Of a DNA stretch of 64,000 nucleotides, positions 35,470 to 48,700 are shown piece after piece. Location: positions 16,074,489 through 16,138,488 of the forward strand of contig OW121742.1 of assembly GCA_933228675.1 (NCBI GenBank), in the 5' to 3' direction. Below the pieces are notes generated by a model, which saw only the letters and a list, made by a program, of their open reading frames with translations, made no database searches and was not told where the DNA came from. The stretch is from Stomorhina lunata (lineage: Eukaryota; Arthropoda; Insecta; Diptera; Rhiniidae). The translations under genes and the position numbers were made by a program. The first letter of the stretch is position 1. Every line of letters begins with the position of its first letter.

Positions 35470-38060
35470 TAAGTTAAATAAAATTTTTCTATGAAAATTT
35501 ATTTCATTAAAAATTTTTCTATAGAAAATTTTTTTAACAAAAATGTTTCTATAGAAAATTTTTTATAAAAATTTCTTTATCAAAAATTTTTCTGTAGAAA
35601 ATTTTTTTATCAAAAATTTTCCATAGAAAATCTTTTAATCAAAAATGTTTCTATACAAAATTTTTAATAAAAAATTTTATCAAAAATATTTCTATAGAAA
35701 ATTTTTGCATACAACAATTTTTAGTCGAAAATTTTTCTATAGAAAAATTTTTTTACAAAAATTTTTTTATCGAAAAATTTTATTTTTCTATAGAAAAATT
35801 TTTGTAAAAAAATTTTTTTTCTCGAAAATTTTTCTATAGAAAAATTTTTTTATCGAAAGTTTTTCTATAGAAAAATATTTTTATCGAAAAATTTCTATAG
35901 AAAATTCTTTTATCGAAAATTTTTTTATCGAAAATTTTTTTATAATAAAATTTTTTATCGAAAATTTTTCAATAGAAAAAATTTCGATCAAAAAATTTTT
36001 TTATAGAAAAATTTTTTTATTGAAAATTTTTCTATAGAAAAATTTTTTTATCGAAAATTTTTCCATAAAAAAATTTTAACGAAAATTTTTTTATTGAAAA
36101 TTTTTCTATCGAAAATTTTTTTATTGAAAATTTTTCTATAGAAAAATTTTTTTTTATCGAAAAATTTTCTATAGAAAAATTTTTTTTTATCGAAAAATTT
36201 TCTATAGAAAAATTTTTTTTTATCGAAAAATTTTCTATAGAAAAATTTTTTTATCGAAAATTTTTCTATAGAAAAATATTTTTATCGAAAATTTTTCTAT
36301 AGAAAAATTTTTTTATCGAAAATTTTTCTATAGAAAAATTTTTTTATCGAAAATTTTTCTATAGAAAAATTTTTTTATCGAAAATTTTTCTATAGAAAAA
36401 TTTTTTTATCGAAAATTTTTCTATAGAAAAATTTTTTTATCGAAAATTTTTCTATAGAAAAATTTTTTTATCGAAAATTTTTCTATAGAAAAATTTTTTT
36501 ATCGAAAATTTTTCTATAGAAAAATTTTTTTATCGAAAATTTTTCTATAGCAAAATTTTTTTTTTATCGAAAATTTTTCTATAGAAAAATTTTTTTATCG
36601 AAAATTTTTCTATAGAAAAATTTTTTTATCGAAAATTTTTCTATAGAAAAATTTTTTTATCGAAAATTTTTCTATAGAAAAATTTTTTTATCGAAAATTT
36701 TTCTATAGAAAAATTTTTTTATCGAAAATTTTTCTATAGAAAAATTTTTTTATCGAAAATTTTTCTATAGAAAAATTTTTTTATCGAAAATTTTTCTATA
36801 GAAAAATTTTTTTATCGAAAATTTTTCTATAGAAAAATTTTTTTATCGAAAATTTTTCTATAGAAAAATTTTTTTATCGAAAATTTTTCTATAGCAAAAT
36901 TTTTTTATCGAAAATTTTTCTATAGCAAAATTTTTTTATCGAAAATTTTTCTATAAAAAAATTTTTTTTATCGAAAATTTTTCTATAGAAAATTTCTATA
37001 GAAAAATTTTTTTTTATCGAAAATTTTTCTATAGAAAAATTTTTTTTTATCGAAAATTTTTCTATAGAAAAATTTTTTTTATCGAAAATTTTTCTATAGA
37101 AAAATTTTTTTTTTATCGAAAATTTTTCTATAGAAAATTTTTTTTTATCGAAAATTTTTCTATAGAAAAATTTATTTTTATCGAAAATTTTTCTATAGAA
37201 AAATTTTTTTTTATCTAAAATTTTTCTATAGAAAAATTTTTTTTTATCGAAAATTTTTCTATAGAAAAATTTTTTTTTATCGAAAATTTTTCTATAGAAA
37301 AATTTTTTTTATCGAAAATTTTTCTATAGAAAAATTTTTTTTTATCGAAAATTTTTCTATAGAAAAATTTTTTTTTATCGAAAATTTTTCTATAGAAAAA
37401 TTTTTTTTATCGAAAATTTTTCTATAGAAAAATTTATTTTTATCGAAAATTTTTCTATAGAAAAATTTTTTTTATCGAAAATTTTTCTATAGAAAAATTT
37501 TTTTTTTATCGAAAATTTTTCTATAGAAAAATTTTTTTTATCGAAAATTTTTCTATGGAAAAATTTTTTTTATCGAAAATTTTTCTATGGAAAAATTTTT
37601 TAATTGAAAATTTTGCTATGGAAAAATTTTTTTATCGAAAATTTTTCTATAGAAAATTTTTTTAATCGAAAAATTTTCTTATCGAAAATTTTTCTATAGA
37701 AAAATTTTTTAATCGAAAATTTTTCTTCGATACTTTTTTACAGAGATTTTTTTTTTAACTTTTTTAACCGATTTTTTCTATAGAAATTTTTTTTATCAAA
37801 AATTTCAATATTGAAAAATTTTTTATCAAAATTGTTATAAAGAAAAAAACAATTTGTATATAGAAAATATTTATCGAAAACTCTTCTATAGAGAGTTTTT
37901 TTCGAAAGTTTTTCTATAGAAAGATTTTTTTGTCGAAATTTTTTGCTTACAAAATTTTTTATTAAAAATTTTTCTATAGAAAATTTTGAAAATTTTTCTA
38001 TTGAAAATTTTTCTATACAAACGTTTATTTAGAAAATTTTTGTTATCAAAAATTTTATAG
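35470..38060. repeat. AT-rich 31-bp minisatellite array (ATCGAAAA type)
   Basis: The unit is TTTTTCTATAGAAAAATTTT plus TTTATCGAAAA, 30-33 bp, highly uniform between about 36130 and 37560 and degenerate at both edges. Poly-T length varies from 6 to 9 between units. This is the most homogeneous intergenic array. Confidence 0.95.
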
Positions 38061-38061
38061 A

Positions 38062-38132
38062 AAGTTTTATTAATGATCGTGGTTTTTACGAAAATTACAA
38101 AAAGTCTTCGGCTCCTGGTGGTATGGGCTGCC
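38062..38132 (-). mobile_element. Left-end of array-carrying element (copy M5, reversed)
   Basis: On the minus strand: GGCAGCCCATACCACCAGGA, GCCGAAGACTTTTTGTAATT, TTCGTAAAAACCACGATCAT. This matches the left ends of M2 and M3 and is followed by the array, as in those copies. The corresponding right end is not found near 35450. Confidence 0.6.
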
Positions 38133-38445
38133 TATTATTGTACACGATGGCAATTATGCTTGACTGCCGTACCACAACTAAATGAAGGGTGTTTTGTATT
38201 TTAAGCAGTTGTAATCGGGTCAGATGATTACGGGGGATCTGGACAGAAGACAAAAATTTCGATTGAAAAAAGCTGTCAACGAAAATGACAAAAATATTCG
38301 AACATATCTATAGAACTGACATGATCAACAAATATTAAGGAAATTAAAAACGGAATAACAACCTTAATATGCCCTCCGTTTTGGATGGTTTCATATCGCC
38401 TGAAATATGAGTAAAAATAGAATTCATATTTTATTCGGAACACTC

Positions 38446-39510
38446 TTTGTACATATTTTTTTCTTAATTTAAGGTGTGTGAGAAGTAGTTAAAAACAAAT
38501 TTAAATCATTTAAAGAAGATGCTAAATTTATGGAAATTTTTTTTCGTTGTTTCAATATTTTTTTTAATGAATGTTTTAATATATTTTTTCATTAAAAAAC
38601 AAGTGTTTTGCCTTAAACTTTATTCGTAAATATCACGATCTTTTTAAGTTTTATTACTTTACTTATGATTAGTTTTTGTAAAATAATTATATGATTATAA
38701 GCTTAAATTATTAAGAAAACACAAAAATTAAATCATTTTCGTCGTGTGTAATTTTAATGTCATCATAAAAATTTTGTTATTTTTAAAAAAATAAGAAACT
38801 TCAGAAAAACCTTAAGTGATGAATTTCTTTAGAAAAATTAACTTTTTTGTAGTAAATGGGTTATCACCAAATGCATTGTCATAATATTTACTTCAGCTAT
38901 TTGCTTTTTTATTCTTATTTAAATTTTTAATATTTTTTAAACAAATTTGTTTCTCCACTTCGTCTTTTTTGTCATTCGCGTTTACATTTTTACTTTCATT
39001 TGAGTCTATTTACTTTTATGAGACAGCCGGGACTAGACTATTATCGCCATATCGTATGGGATCTTAGCGCTAATGATCTTTTAAGTTCAGTTCCTTTTTT
39101 TTTTTTGTTTTCTTTGTTAATAAATCTTTTATAAAATGATTCATAAATAAATTTTCCTTGTTTTTTAAGAAATGACAGCAGACAGATGGGCAAAAAACTA
39201 GTAGCCAATCCGCGATCTTTATGAATTTGAATGCCAAAAACTAGATAAAACCATGAGTTAATGATTAATTAATTTAGTTTAGTTTAAAGTTTACCGACAT
39301 TTAGAAATATTGTTACAAACATTGTTAAATTTTACACTGAAATAAAGTTATTTTATATGAAATTTCATATGAACGAATAATTGAATAAAGAAAAGTTTTT
39401 TATCAAAAGTTTTCATGAATTTCGGAAGATGAAATTTACCCTTGTAACTTTGCATTATTTTCAGAAAAAGTTAAATTTTACCTTTCGGGTGTAGAAGTTA
39501 ATAATAAACT
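38446..39510. other. Non-coding intergenic region
   Basis: AT-rich; no gene or recognised repeat. Confidence 0.35.
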
Positions 39511-39654
39511 AAGACCATGGATCGGCGCAAAGAGAACGGAACAAAAAAAATAGTGGGCAGAGTTGCCGTTTTTTAAACATTTAACTAAAATAGGTATTTT
39601 TCAATGTATAGATCTAACGTTTTAAATAGTTTTCTACTCCATTATTTAATAATG

Positions 39655-41290
39655 TCATCAAAAATTTTTCTATAGAAAATTTTTTTATCAAAAATTTTTC
39701 TATATTTTTTGTATCAAAACTTTTCTATAGAAAATGTTTTTATCAAAAATTTTTGTATAGAAAATTTTTTTGATCAAAAATTTTTCTATAGGAAATATTT
39801 TTATCAAAAATTTTTGTATAGAAAATTTTTTTTATCAATAATTTTTCTATAGAAAATTTTTTGAACAAAAATTTTTCTATAGAAAATTTTTTTATCAAAA
39901 ATTTTTGTATAGAAAATTTTTTTTATCAAAAATTTTTGTATAGAAAATTTTTTTTATCAATAATTTTTATATAGAAAATTTTTTGATCAAAAATTTTTCT
40001 ATAGAAAATTTTTTTATCAAAAATGTTTCTATATTTTTTGCATCAAAAATTTTTCTATAGAAAATTTTTGTGTAGAAAATTTTTTCATCAAAAATTTTTG
40101 TATAGAAATTTTTCTTTAGAAAATTTTGTATCAAAAATTTTTCTATAGAAATTTTTTTTATCAAAAATTTTTCTATAGAAAACTTTTTCATCAAAAATTT
40201 TTGTATAGAAAATGTTTTAATCAAAAATTTTTGTATAGAAAATTTTTTTAACAATAATTTTTGTATAAAAAAATTTTTGATTAAAAATTTTTCTATAGAA
40301 AATTTTTTATCAAAAATTTTTCTACAGAAAATGTTTTTATCAAAAATTTTTGTATAGAAAATTTTTTTTATCATAAATTTTTGTATAGAAAAAATTTTGA
40401 TCAAAAATTTTTCCATAGAAAATTTTTTTATCAAAAATTTTTCTATAGAAAATATTTTTATCAAAAATTTTTTCTATACAAAAATTATTGATAAAAAAAA
40501 TTTTCTATATATAGAAAACTTTTTTATCAAAAATTTTTGCATAGAAATTTTTCTATAGAAAATTTTTTCATCAAGAAATTTTCCTAAGAAAATGTTTTTA
40601 TCAAAAAATTTTTATAGAAAATGTTTATATCAAAAATTTTTCTAAAGAAAATTTTTTTATCAAAAAATTTTTCTGTAAAAAATTTGTTCATCAAAAACAT
40701 TTCTATAGAAAATTTTTTTTTATCCAAAATTTTTCTATAGAAAATATTTTTATCAAAAATTTTTGTATAGAAAATTTTTTCATCAAAAATTTTGGATAGA
40801 AATTTTTCTTTAGAAAACTTTTTCATCAAAAAATTTTCTACGGAACATTTTTATCAAAAATTTCTCTATGGAAAATTCGATTAAAAATTTTTACTATAGA
40901 AAATTTTTTTATCAAAAATTTTCTATATTTTTTTTATCAAAAATGTTTCTTAAGAAATTGTTTTTATCAAAAATTTTTGTATAGAATATTTTTTTATCAA
41001 AAATGTTTTTCAATAGAATTTTTTCTGTAGAAAATTTTTTCATCAAAAATTTTTCTATGGAAAATTTTTATCAAAAATTTTTCTATAGAAAAATTTTTTT
41101 TTATCAACATTTTTTTCTATATTTTTTGTATCAAAATTTTTTCTTTGGGAAATGTTTTTAACAAAAATGTTTGTATAGAAAATTTTTTATCAAAAAATTT
41201 CGTATAGAACATTTTTTTATCAAAAAATTTCGTTAATTTTTTTATCAAAAATTTTTGTATAGAAAATTTTCTGTAGAAAATTTTTTCATC
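39655..41290. repeat. AT-rich 30-bp minisatellite array (ATCAAAAA type)
   Basis: A unit of about 30 bp: TTTTTCTATAGAAAATTTTT plus TTATCAAAAA, with frequent GTATAG variants. The Lys/Phe/Ile-rich open frames on the minus strand are repeat by-products. Confidence 0.94.
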
Positions 41291-41291
41291 A

Positions 41292-41640
41292 TGTCTGGCT
41301 GGACCCCCCATGTAAACCATGTTATCAAAGTACAGGTCGCAATTTTTAAGATAATTTGATAAAATTAGGCACAGATAATTTTTTTGACAGTGGGGCCATG
41401 GTTATTGGAATTCGTCAAAATCGGTCCATTATTTATGGTACCTCCCCTACCTCGAGATAATCGGTCCACATTTGACCCTAGCTCTTATATAAGTCCAAAT
41501 GACTGAAACAGCTTAAATATATAAGTTTTGAGAAAATATTTGTATGATGGCAAAATTTGTGTTTATACAGGAAAAAGAACACTTTCGACCTTAGTAGTGA
41601 AGGGTATTGTATGGTCGAACTATAGCACTTTCTTACTTTA
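41292..41640 (+). mobile_element. DINE-1-like element fragment (D5)
   Basis: Begins inside the element at TCTGGCTGGACCCCCCATGT, has an internal deletion near 41450, and keeps the 3' end (AGTGAAGGGTATTGTATGGT, ACTATAGCACTTTCTTACTT). It sits between the array and the left-end block of M4. Confidence 0.7.
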
Positions 41641-41840
41641 GATTATATATCTTTGCTCTCGAACCGTATATTTTGTTACTATGTGTTGGATTTTGTTTTT
41701 GTATTTTCTTTAACGAAGCGACACTAACCAACTTTGCTAACATCCAAATCTCAACTGAATGCTTTTAATACAAATTTTCATGAGTTTCATTAATGATCGT
41801 TATATTTGCGAAAATTACAAAAAGTCATCGGCTTCTGGTT

Positions 41841-43545
41841 AAGTGTTCTTACAAATTAAGTTTTCTTACAAATCACAAAATCTTATCTTATATTCTTAAA
41901 CGAGCAATAAGTGTATGTAAATATATATCTATATATATATATATATATATATAATGGCTATCTCGAAAACGGCTCTAACGATTTTGATAAAATTTGGGCA
42001 GTGGGTATCTTTTTTGATGTATAGGTCGAAGAAGAAGGGACATTGAGGACATTGAATAGAGTAGAGTTTGCAAAAAATCGTGTAAATGAGAAACCGCGGT
42101 TTCGGATTTAAAACACCCAAAACCGGTCGGTTTCGGTTCGGTTTTCGGTTTTTTAAATAAAACTATTTTGATTTAAATAGTTTTATTTCGGGTAAAAACG
42201 GGTAAAAAGGGGAAAAATAGAAAACGTTATATCTCTTAAAGTAATAGGTATAGAAACAAAATTAAAATTACGTTTTGAACAGCTATGAAAATAAGCGGAC
42301 AGGTGTTTAGTACTTTTTTGAAACTATGTCCGATAGGGGGTAAAAAAGGGTGAAAATAGTTTTTTTGGTGCTTTTTAACCCACTCTTATATTTTAAACCA
42401 AAGAATATAGAAAGGAACTTTGTACTCAGTTAATAGATGTGAAAGAAATATTGAACACGTACTTGGAACTTTTTTGATTTTGGGGCCAAAATGGGTAAAA
42501 AGGGGATAAAATGATAACTTAACACCTCAAAAGAAATATGAATAGGAATTATGTTAACTGCGTTTTAATAAAATGTACCGAATTCAATTGGTACTAAAGA
42601 AGTACCAAATAAGCATATGGAACTTTTTGAAAGTAGTAGATAAAAAGGGGAAAAATTAGTAATGTTATAACTTTTAAACAAATGAATGTTTGTATGTTTG
42701 TTCTTTATAGAATAGTAAACTGTGAATTTGATCATTTTATGCTCTTTAGCGAAGATGTTGCGGATAAGCCGGCGAAGGTTTTTAAGTTGGTAATACTAAT
42801 TTCCATTAGGTGGCGCCACTGAAAATTACTAAAAATTAATTAAATCGTAAACTGTTTATTTGATCATGCTATGGTCTTTAGCAAAGTTATAGCGCATGAG
42901 CCGTCAAAGGTTTTTTAGTTGGTTTGAATACATTTAATCATGCTATGAGCTTTAGCAAAGTTGTTGCACATGAGCCGACGAAGGTTTCTTAATTGGTATG
43001 AAGAAATTTCGACAGGTGGCGCCACTGAAATTTACTCAAAGTCAATTTAATCGTAAGCTGTACATTTAATCATGCTATAATCTTTAGCAAAGTTGTTGCG
43101 GATAAGCCGACGAAGGTTTATTAATGGGAATGACCAAAGTCCAACAGGTGGCGCCACTGAAAATTACTCAAAATGAAATAAATCGTAAACTGTGCATTTG
43201 ATCATGTTATAATCATTAGAAAAGTTGTTACGCATAAGCAGACGAAAGTTTCTTAGTTGGTATGAACAACTTCAGGTGGCGCCACTGAAAATTACTTAAA
43301 ATGAAATAAATCGTAAACTGTGCATTTGATCAGGGTATAATATTTAGCAAAGTTGTTGCGCATGAGTCGACGGAGGTTTCTGTTGATATGACCAATTTCC
43401 AAATTTTTTCAAAATGAGTTAATCTGTAAACTATGCAAACTATGTGTTGATCGGAAAAAATAAATAAAATAATTTGAAATTAACTGAATATTTGCATAAA
43501 ATGCTTATCATAAAGTTCCGAGCAAGGCTCGGTCAACCAGGTACT
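41841..43545 (+). mobile_element. Non-autonomous Helitron, copy 2
   Basis: Homologous to copy 1 from TCTTATCTTATATTCTTAAA (about 41881) to the hairpin CCGAGCAAGGCTCGG (43518-43532) and CAACCAGGTACT. It carries about six of the 140-bp tandem units (42710-43440) and an insertion of about 150 bases near 42040-42190 (GGTCGGTTTCGGTTCGG and an AAATAAAACTATTT palindrome) absent from copy 1. Confidence 0.75.
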
Positions 43546-44990
43546 ATACGTTAATGGAATAGGTTTAAAAATTATTCGGATATGGATGATATATTGTAGC
43601 TTAAATAGTTAGATGAGATATTACAGATTATGGTTTATGTTTGGAATAAGATACCAGTACCTAGAATTTACAACTCCACCTTCTTATAATGTGGTTTTAA
43701 TTAAAAAATTTGAGTCTTATTTCAATATTTCTGCCTTGTCAAAATCATTTTGAATAAATTCTTAACAAATTGTTATGAAAACAAATAAGTTATCTATCTG
43801 TCAATGAATCTGGGGCCAATCGAAATGTAAGATATTTTAGAAACATTTGTGTAGCATACTTTTAGGATAATCTAAATAATGTAGAACATAAAAGGTTCAC
43901 TTACATTATTATGAATCATTCGAGTTTTATATTTTCTGCACTGTTTTTCAGGTTATCTTCATATTGAAGTCTTTTTATTAAAATTTTTCTTTAAGGGATT
44001 AGTTTGGGACACCCAACATTGTTTCATTTTTAGTTTTCATATAAATCATATTATTTTATACTAAATAAATAATAAATTAAAATTGTTTATACAAAAATTA
44101 ATGAAAATTTAATTATTACTTCAGAGTCTTAAATTATTTAATACAATGTTTTATATTATCTACTTAAAACTAATAAATCATTAAATAGTAAAAATAATGA
44201 AATTTAAATATCAATATAGAAAAATCAGCAACAATTTCTAATAATGATGAATGTGAAAAAAAGCAAAAGATTTCTATGGATTATACACGTACTAGCAAAA
44301 ATTTTCCAATAAAAAATATTTGTATAGAAATAAATAACTGAAATTTTCTAGATTGTTATATTTTAATTCTAAAATTTTCCAATAGAAATTTTGTATAGGA
44401 AATTTTTCAAAAGAATTTTTTTTAATAGCAAATCGGAAATTTTTTCAACAATTAAGGGATATCATACTCATTATTTAAAAGTTTAGCAAAGGTGTATTGC
44501 ACTAGGATCCTAATTTATTATAATTAGTTTATTATTGACAAAAATAAACAACTACGCATTATATTCAATTTGTGAGACGAAACATATACGAATATAGTGT
44601 CTATCCAAATTTTTGCATAGAGATTTTTTCCGCCTAAAATTTATTTGATAAAAAAAACGCGTCGAGGAATTTGGTTTCTCCGCAAACATTTTTTGGCTTT
44701 TTATCAATAAATTGGTCTGTTACATTAATAAATAAATGTAACAGATTTGGGATCAAATGCAAATACACTTCTTTTTGTAAAAAAATTTTTAATAGAAATT
44801 TTTAAGCAGAAATTCTTTCAATAGAAAACTTTTAAAAAATTATTTTTTCAAGTGTAAAATTTTTCTATTTATTAAACTTTTATGAATGAATCGAGTTTTT
44901 CTTGGAAATTCTATTTTTATTAAAACTATAAACTAATCGAAAAAAAAAACATTTAATTGTTTGTTAATTATATATTTTTTTTCTAATTTC
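43546..44990. other. Intergenic region upstream of the bestrophin gene
   Basis: No gene. A dispersed repeat at 43815-43895 matches 1930-2030 (GGGGCCAATCGAAATGTAAG). A palindromic-element half copy lies at 44655-44767. The rest is AT-rich; a promoter for the bestrophin gene could lie here or farther upstream and is not identified. Confidence 0.4.
44655..44767. mobile_element. Palindromic element, half copy P5
   Basis: The outer part of the right arm of the 26958-27451 element: AACGCGTCGAGGAATTTGGT, TTGGCTTTTTATCAATAAAT, GATTTGGGATCAAATGC. Confidence 0.65.
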
Positions 44991-45714
44991 AGTTAAAACT
45001 GACAGCAGCAGATAAATTGGTACCAGACAAAAGCCATTCACCAAATTCAACAAAAAAACCCAATAAACAATAGAATGCAGCTTTAAAAAAAAAACTTTAT
45101 AATAAATAGTTTAGAATACAAAATAGCAACAAATTCAAAAAATTTTTTCAAAAAATTAAAAGCAAATAAACCAAAGAAACTAAATAAATACTAATAATAA
45201 AATTGTTGTAAATTAACAACAAATACCAAAAGTAAAAATTTATGTAATTTTTTAAAAACTCCCGTACTAAAACAACGTGAAGGAATTTTGATTTTTCAAC
45301 AAAAAAAAATTAATTTTGAAAATTAAATCTATTTCAGAGGAATATTTAATAACAAACAAAAATAATAAAACAAATAATTTTTAAAAAACAAAATTAAAGC
45401 AAAAGATGTTATAACAAATTAATCAAGAAGTTGAATTCAAAAAATTCAACAAATCAAAAATAAATATTTAAAATTTTGACACAAAATATTTTTAACGGCC
45501 TTTATGGTATGAAGTTCTTCATAAATTTAAACTTAAAATTCTTATAATTAGTTATTTAAAAATTCAAGCTTTTATTAAAAAATCTTCAAAAATCTTCACA
45601 ATTTTATTATGAATATGAAATTTGCTTGATGGTGGCTGATAACTTCTTCAAGTTTTCATTATCAGTGACATTTAGAAATTTAATCTTAACAACAGCAACA
45701 AAAGTCATCACATC
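44981..45714 (+). promoter_or_regulatory. Probable 5' untranslated exon of the bestrophin gene
   Basis: A strong 3' splice-site shape (TTTTTTTTCTAATTTCAG ending at 44992) precedes A-rich sequence typical of fly leaders and leading to the bestrophin ATG at 45715. Several short upstream open frames are present (for example ATG near 45405, 45508 and 45609), which would reduce initiation at the main start if all of this is in the mRNA. Alternative acceptors near 45337 and 45670 cannot be excluded. Confidence 0.4.
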
Positions 45715-45785
45715 ATGACAGTTTCCTATGCAGGTGAAGTGCCTAATGGCAGTAGTTTTGGCTGTTTTTGGAAAATTTTATGGAA
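45715..45785 (+). CDS. Best2: Bestrophin coding exon 1
   Basis: Codes for residues 1-23 plus two bases of codon 24 ([18 protein letters not shown] and onward). The donor is GTAAGT directly after TGGAA. The small first exon with the start codon is followed by an 11.6-kb intron. Confidence 0.9.
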
Positions 45786-48700
45786 GTAAGTAAAATTTCG
45801 AAATAAAATATATACAATAAAAATTTGGCATAGAACACTCGATAACCGAAGAAAATGAAAAGATTTCTAAAGAAAAGTTGGCGATCGCCTTAGTTCTCCA
45901 TATAAAAGTTGGTGATTGCTATAGTTTTCTATAGAAAAAATGGCGATCGCTATAGTTTTCAATAGAAAAGTTGGCGATCGCTATATTTTTCTATAGAAAG
46001 GTAAGCGATCGTCATAATTTTTTATAGAAAATTTGCCGATCGCTATAGTTTTCAATAATAAAATTGGAGATTGCTATACTTTTCTATAGAAAAGTTGGTG
46101 ATCGCCAAAGTTTTCTATAGAAAAGTTGGTGATCGCCAAAGTTTTCTATAGAAAAGTTGGTGATCGCCAAAGTTTTCTATAGAAAAGTTGGTGATCGCCA
46201 AAGTTTTCTATAGAAAAGTTGGTGATCGCCAAAGTTTTCTATAGAAAAGTTGGTGATCGCCAAAGTTTTCTATAGAAAAGTTGGTGATCGCCAAAGTTTT
46301 CTATAGAAAAGTTGGTGATCGCCAAAGTTGGTGATCGCCAAAGTTTTCTATAGAAAAGTTGGTGATCGCAAAAGTTTTCTATAGAAAAGTTGGTGATCGA
46401 CAATGTTTTCTAAAGAAAAATTGGTGCTCACCAAAGTTTTCTAAAGAAAAGTTGGTGATCGCCAAAGTTTTCTAAAGAAAAGTTGGTGATCGCCAAAGTT
46501 TTCTAAAGAAAAGTTAGTGATCGCCAAAGTTTTCTAAAGAAAAGTTGGTGATCGCCAAAGTTTTCTAAAGAAAAGTTGGTGATCGCCAAAGTTTTCTAAA
46601 GAAAAGTTGGTGATCGCCAAAGCTTTCTATAGAAAAGTTGGTGATCGCCAAAGTTTTCTATAGAAAAGTTGGTGATCCCCAAAGTTTTCTATAGAAAAGT
46701 TGGTGATCCCCAAAGTTTTCTATAGAAAAGTTGGTGATCGCCAAAGTTTTCTATAGAAAAGTTGGTGATCGCCAAAGTTTTCTATAGAAAAGTTGGTGAT
46801 CCCCAAAGTTTTCTATAGAAAAGTTGGTGATCGCCAAAGTTTTCTATAGAAAAGTTGGTGATCGCCAAAGTTTTCTATAGAAAAGTTGGTGATCGCCAAA
46901 GTTTTCTATAGAAAAGTTGGTGATCGCCAAAGTTTTCTATAGAAAAGTTGGTGATCGCCAAAGTTTTCTATAGAAAAGTTGGTGATCGCCAAAGTTTTCT
47001 ATAGAAAAGTTGGTGATCGCCAAAGTTTTCTATAGAAAAGTTGGTGATCGCCAAAGTTTTCTATAGAAAAGTTGGTGATCGCCAAAGTTTTCTATAGAAA
47101 AGTTGGTGATCGCCAAAGTTTTCTATAGAAAAGTTGGTGATCGCCAAAGTTTTCTATAGAAAAGTTGGTGATCGCCAAAGTTTTCTATAGAAAAGTTGGT
47201 GGTCGCCAAAGTTTTCTATAGAAAAGTTGGTGATCGCCAAAGTTTTCAATAGAAAAGTTGGTGATCGCCAAAGATTTCTATAGAAAAGTTGGCGATTGCT
47301 ATAGTTTTCTATATAAAAGTTGGCGATCTCATTAGTTTTCCATAGAAAATTTGGGAATCGCTTAGTTTTCTATAGAAAAGTTGGCGATCGCTATCGCTTT
47401 CTATAGAAAGGTTGGCGATCGCTATAGTTTTCCATAGAAAAGTTATCGATCGCTATAATTTTCTATATTTCTATAGTTAGCGTTCGCCATACTTTTATAC
47501 AGAAAAGTTGGCGATCGCTATAGATTTCTATAGAAAAGTTAGCGATCGCTACAGTATTTCTAATTTAAACCCACCTTCATTTAATTGCAATTTTTTTCCT
47601 CTATGAGTATCTTATTAAAAAAATCTTTTAATTGAAAAATAAGATTTCATATATTTTAATGATAACTCACTTTAAATTGTAGATGGAATAAAATATGTTC
47701 AAAAATAACAATAAGAAAGAAATAATCATACAATTAAACTTTACAGATTTTTTGTTGATGATTTAATGTTTATTTTAAATTTTTAAGAAAACAATAGAAA
47801 GTCAAGATTTGCGTCTTTAGAATTTTAATTAAAATTGCAAAAATGTTGTAATTTGTGTATTTAGAGAAAATAACAGTTTATTTAGTATGAATTAATTTAT
47901 GTTACCCATAACAAATTCTTGCTCCCTTATAAGTTATATCGCACATTGGGTCAAATTTGTATTATATTTAAAAATGTTTCTATACAAAATTTTTCCTTAT
48001 AACATTTTTTTTTGTATCAAAATTATAAAAATTTATTTTATTTGAAAACTTTTTTAAAGGAAAATTTTACATCAAAAAAATTTTTCTATAAAAATTTTTT
48101 TTTATAAAAATGTATCTATATATTTTTCATTATAAAAATTTCATTACAACAATTTTTCTATATAAAGATTTTTATTACAAAACTTTTTCTATAGAAAATT
48201 TTCATTAGAAAAATTTTTCATTAAAAAAATATTTTTCTATAGAAAGTATTTTATTATAAAAATTGTTTCATTCCAAAAATTTCTCTGTAGAAATTTGTTC
48301 ATTCTAAAAATTTTTCATTAACAAATTTTTTGATTGAAAATTTTTTATTAAAAAAATTTTTCTATTGATAATTTTTCATTAAAAAAATTTTTCTATATAA
48401 ATTTTTTATCAAAAAAAATTTTTCTATAGAAAATTTTTCATTATAAAAATTTTTTAATTTTTAAACTTAAAAAAAAAAATTTCCGTTAAAAAAATTATAA
48501 TTAAGAATTAACTATAGAAAAATTTTTATAATGAAAAATTTTCTATAGAAAATTTTTTTTAATAATAAATTTTCTATAGAAAATTTTGCACTATAAAAAT
48601 TTTTCTATAGAAAATTGTTCTACAGAAAATTTTTAATTATAAAAATTTTTCTATAGAAAATTTTTCATTATAAAAATTTTTCTATACAAAATTTTTTATT

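Larger units (their letters stand above)
35446..38445. mobile_element. Candidate TIR element enclosing a satellite array
   Basis: GAGTGTTTCGAATAAAAT (35446-35463) and the reverse complement of 38428-38445 (GAGTGTTCCGAATAAAAT) agree at 17 of 18 positions, suggesting terminal inverted repeats about 3 kb apart. Inside are the 31-bp array, the left-end sequence of the M family in reverse (38062-38132) and about 300 bases of unrecognised sequence. No transposase is seen and target duplications are unclear. Confidence 0.4.
39512..41840 (-). mobile_element. Array-carrying mobile element, reversed copy (M4)
   Basis: Reversed relative to M2. The right-end block lies at 39512-39640 (in minus orientation ATACCTATTTTAGTT, ACGGCAACTCTGC, GTTCTCTTTGCGCCGA). 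The left-end block lies at 41700-41840 (minus orientation AACCAGAAGCCGATGACTTT, GCATTCAGTTGAGATTTGG, GTTAAAGAAAATACA). A minisatellite and a DINE-like fragment lie between. Confidence 0.6.

Noticed and set aside
45864..47552. CRISPR-like direct repeats of about 31 bp
   Set aside because: The units are contiguous with no unique spacers, no cas genes are present and the locus is an intron of an animal gene.
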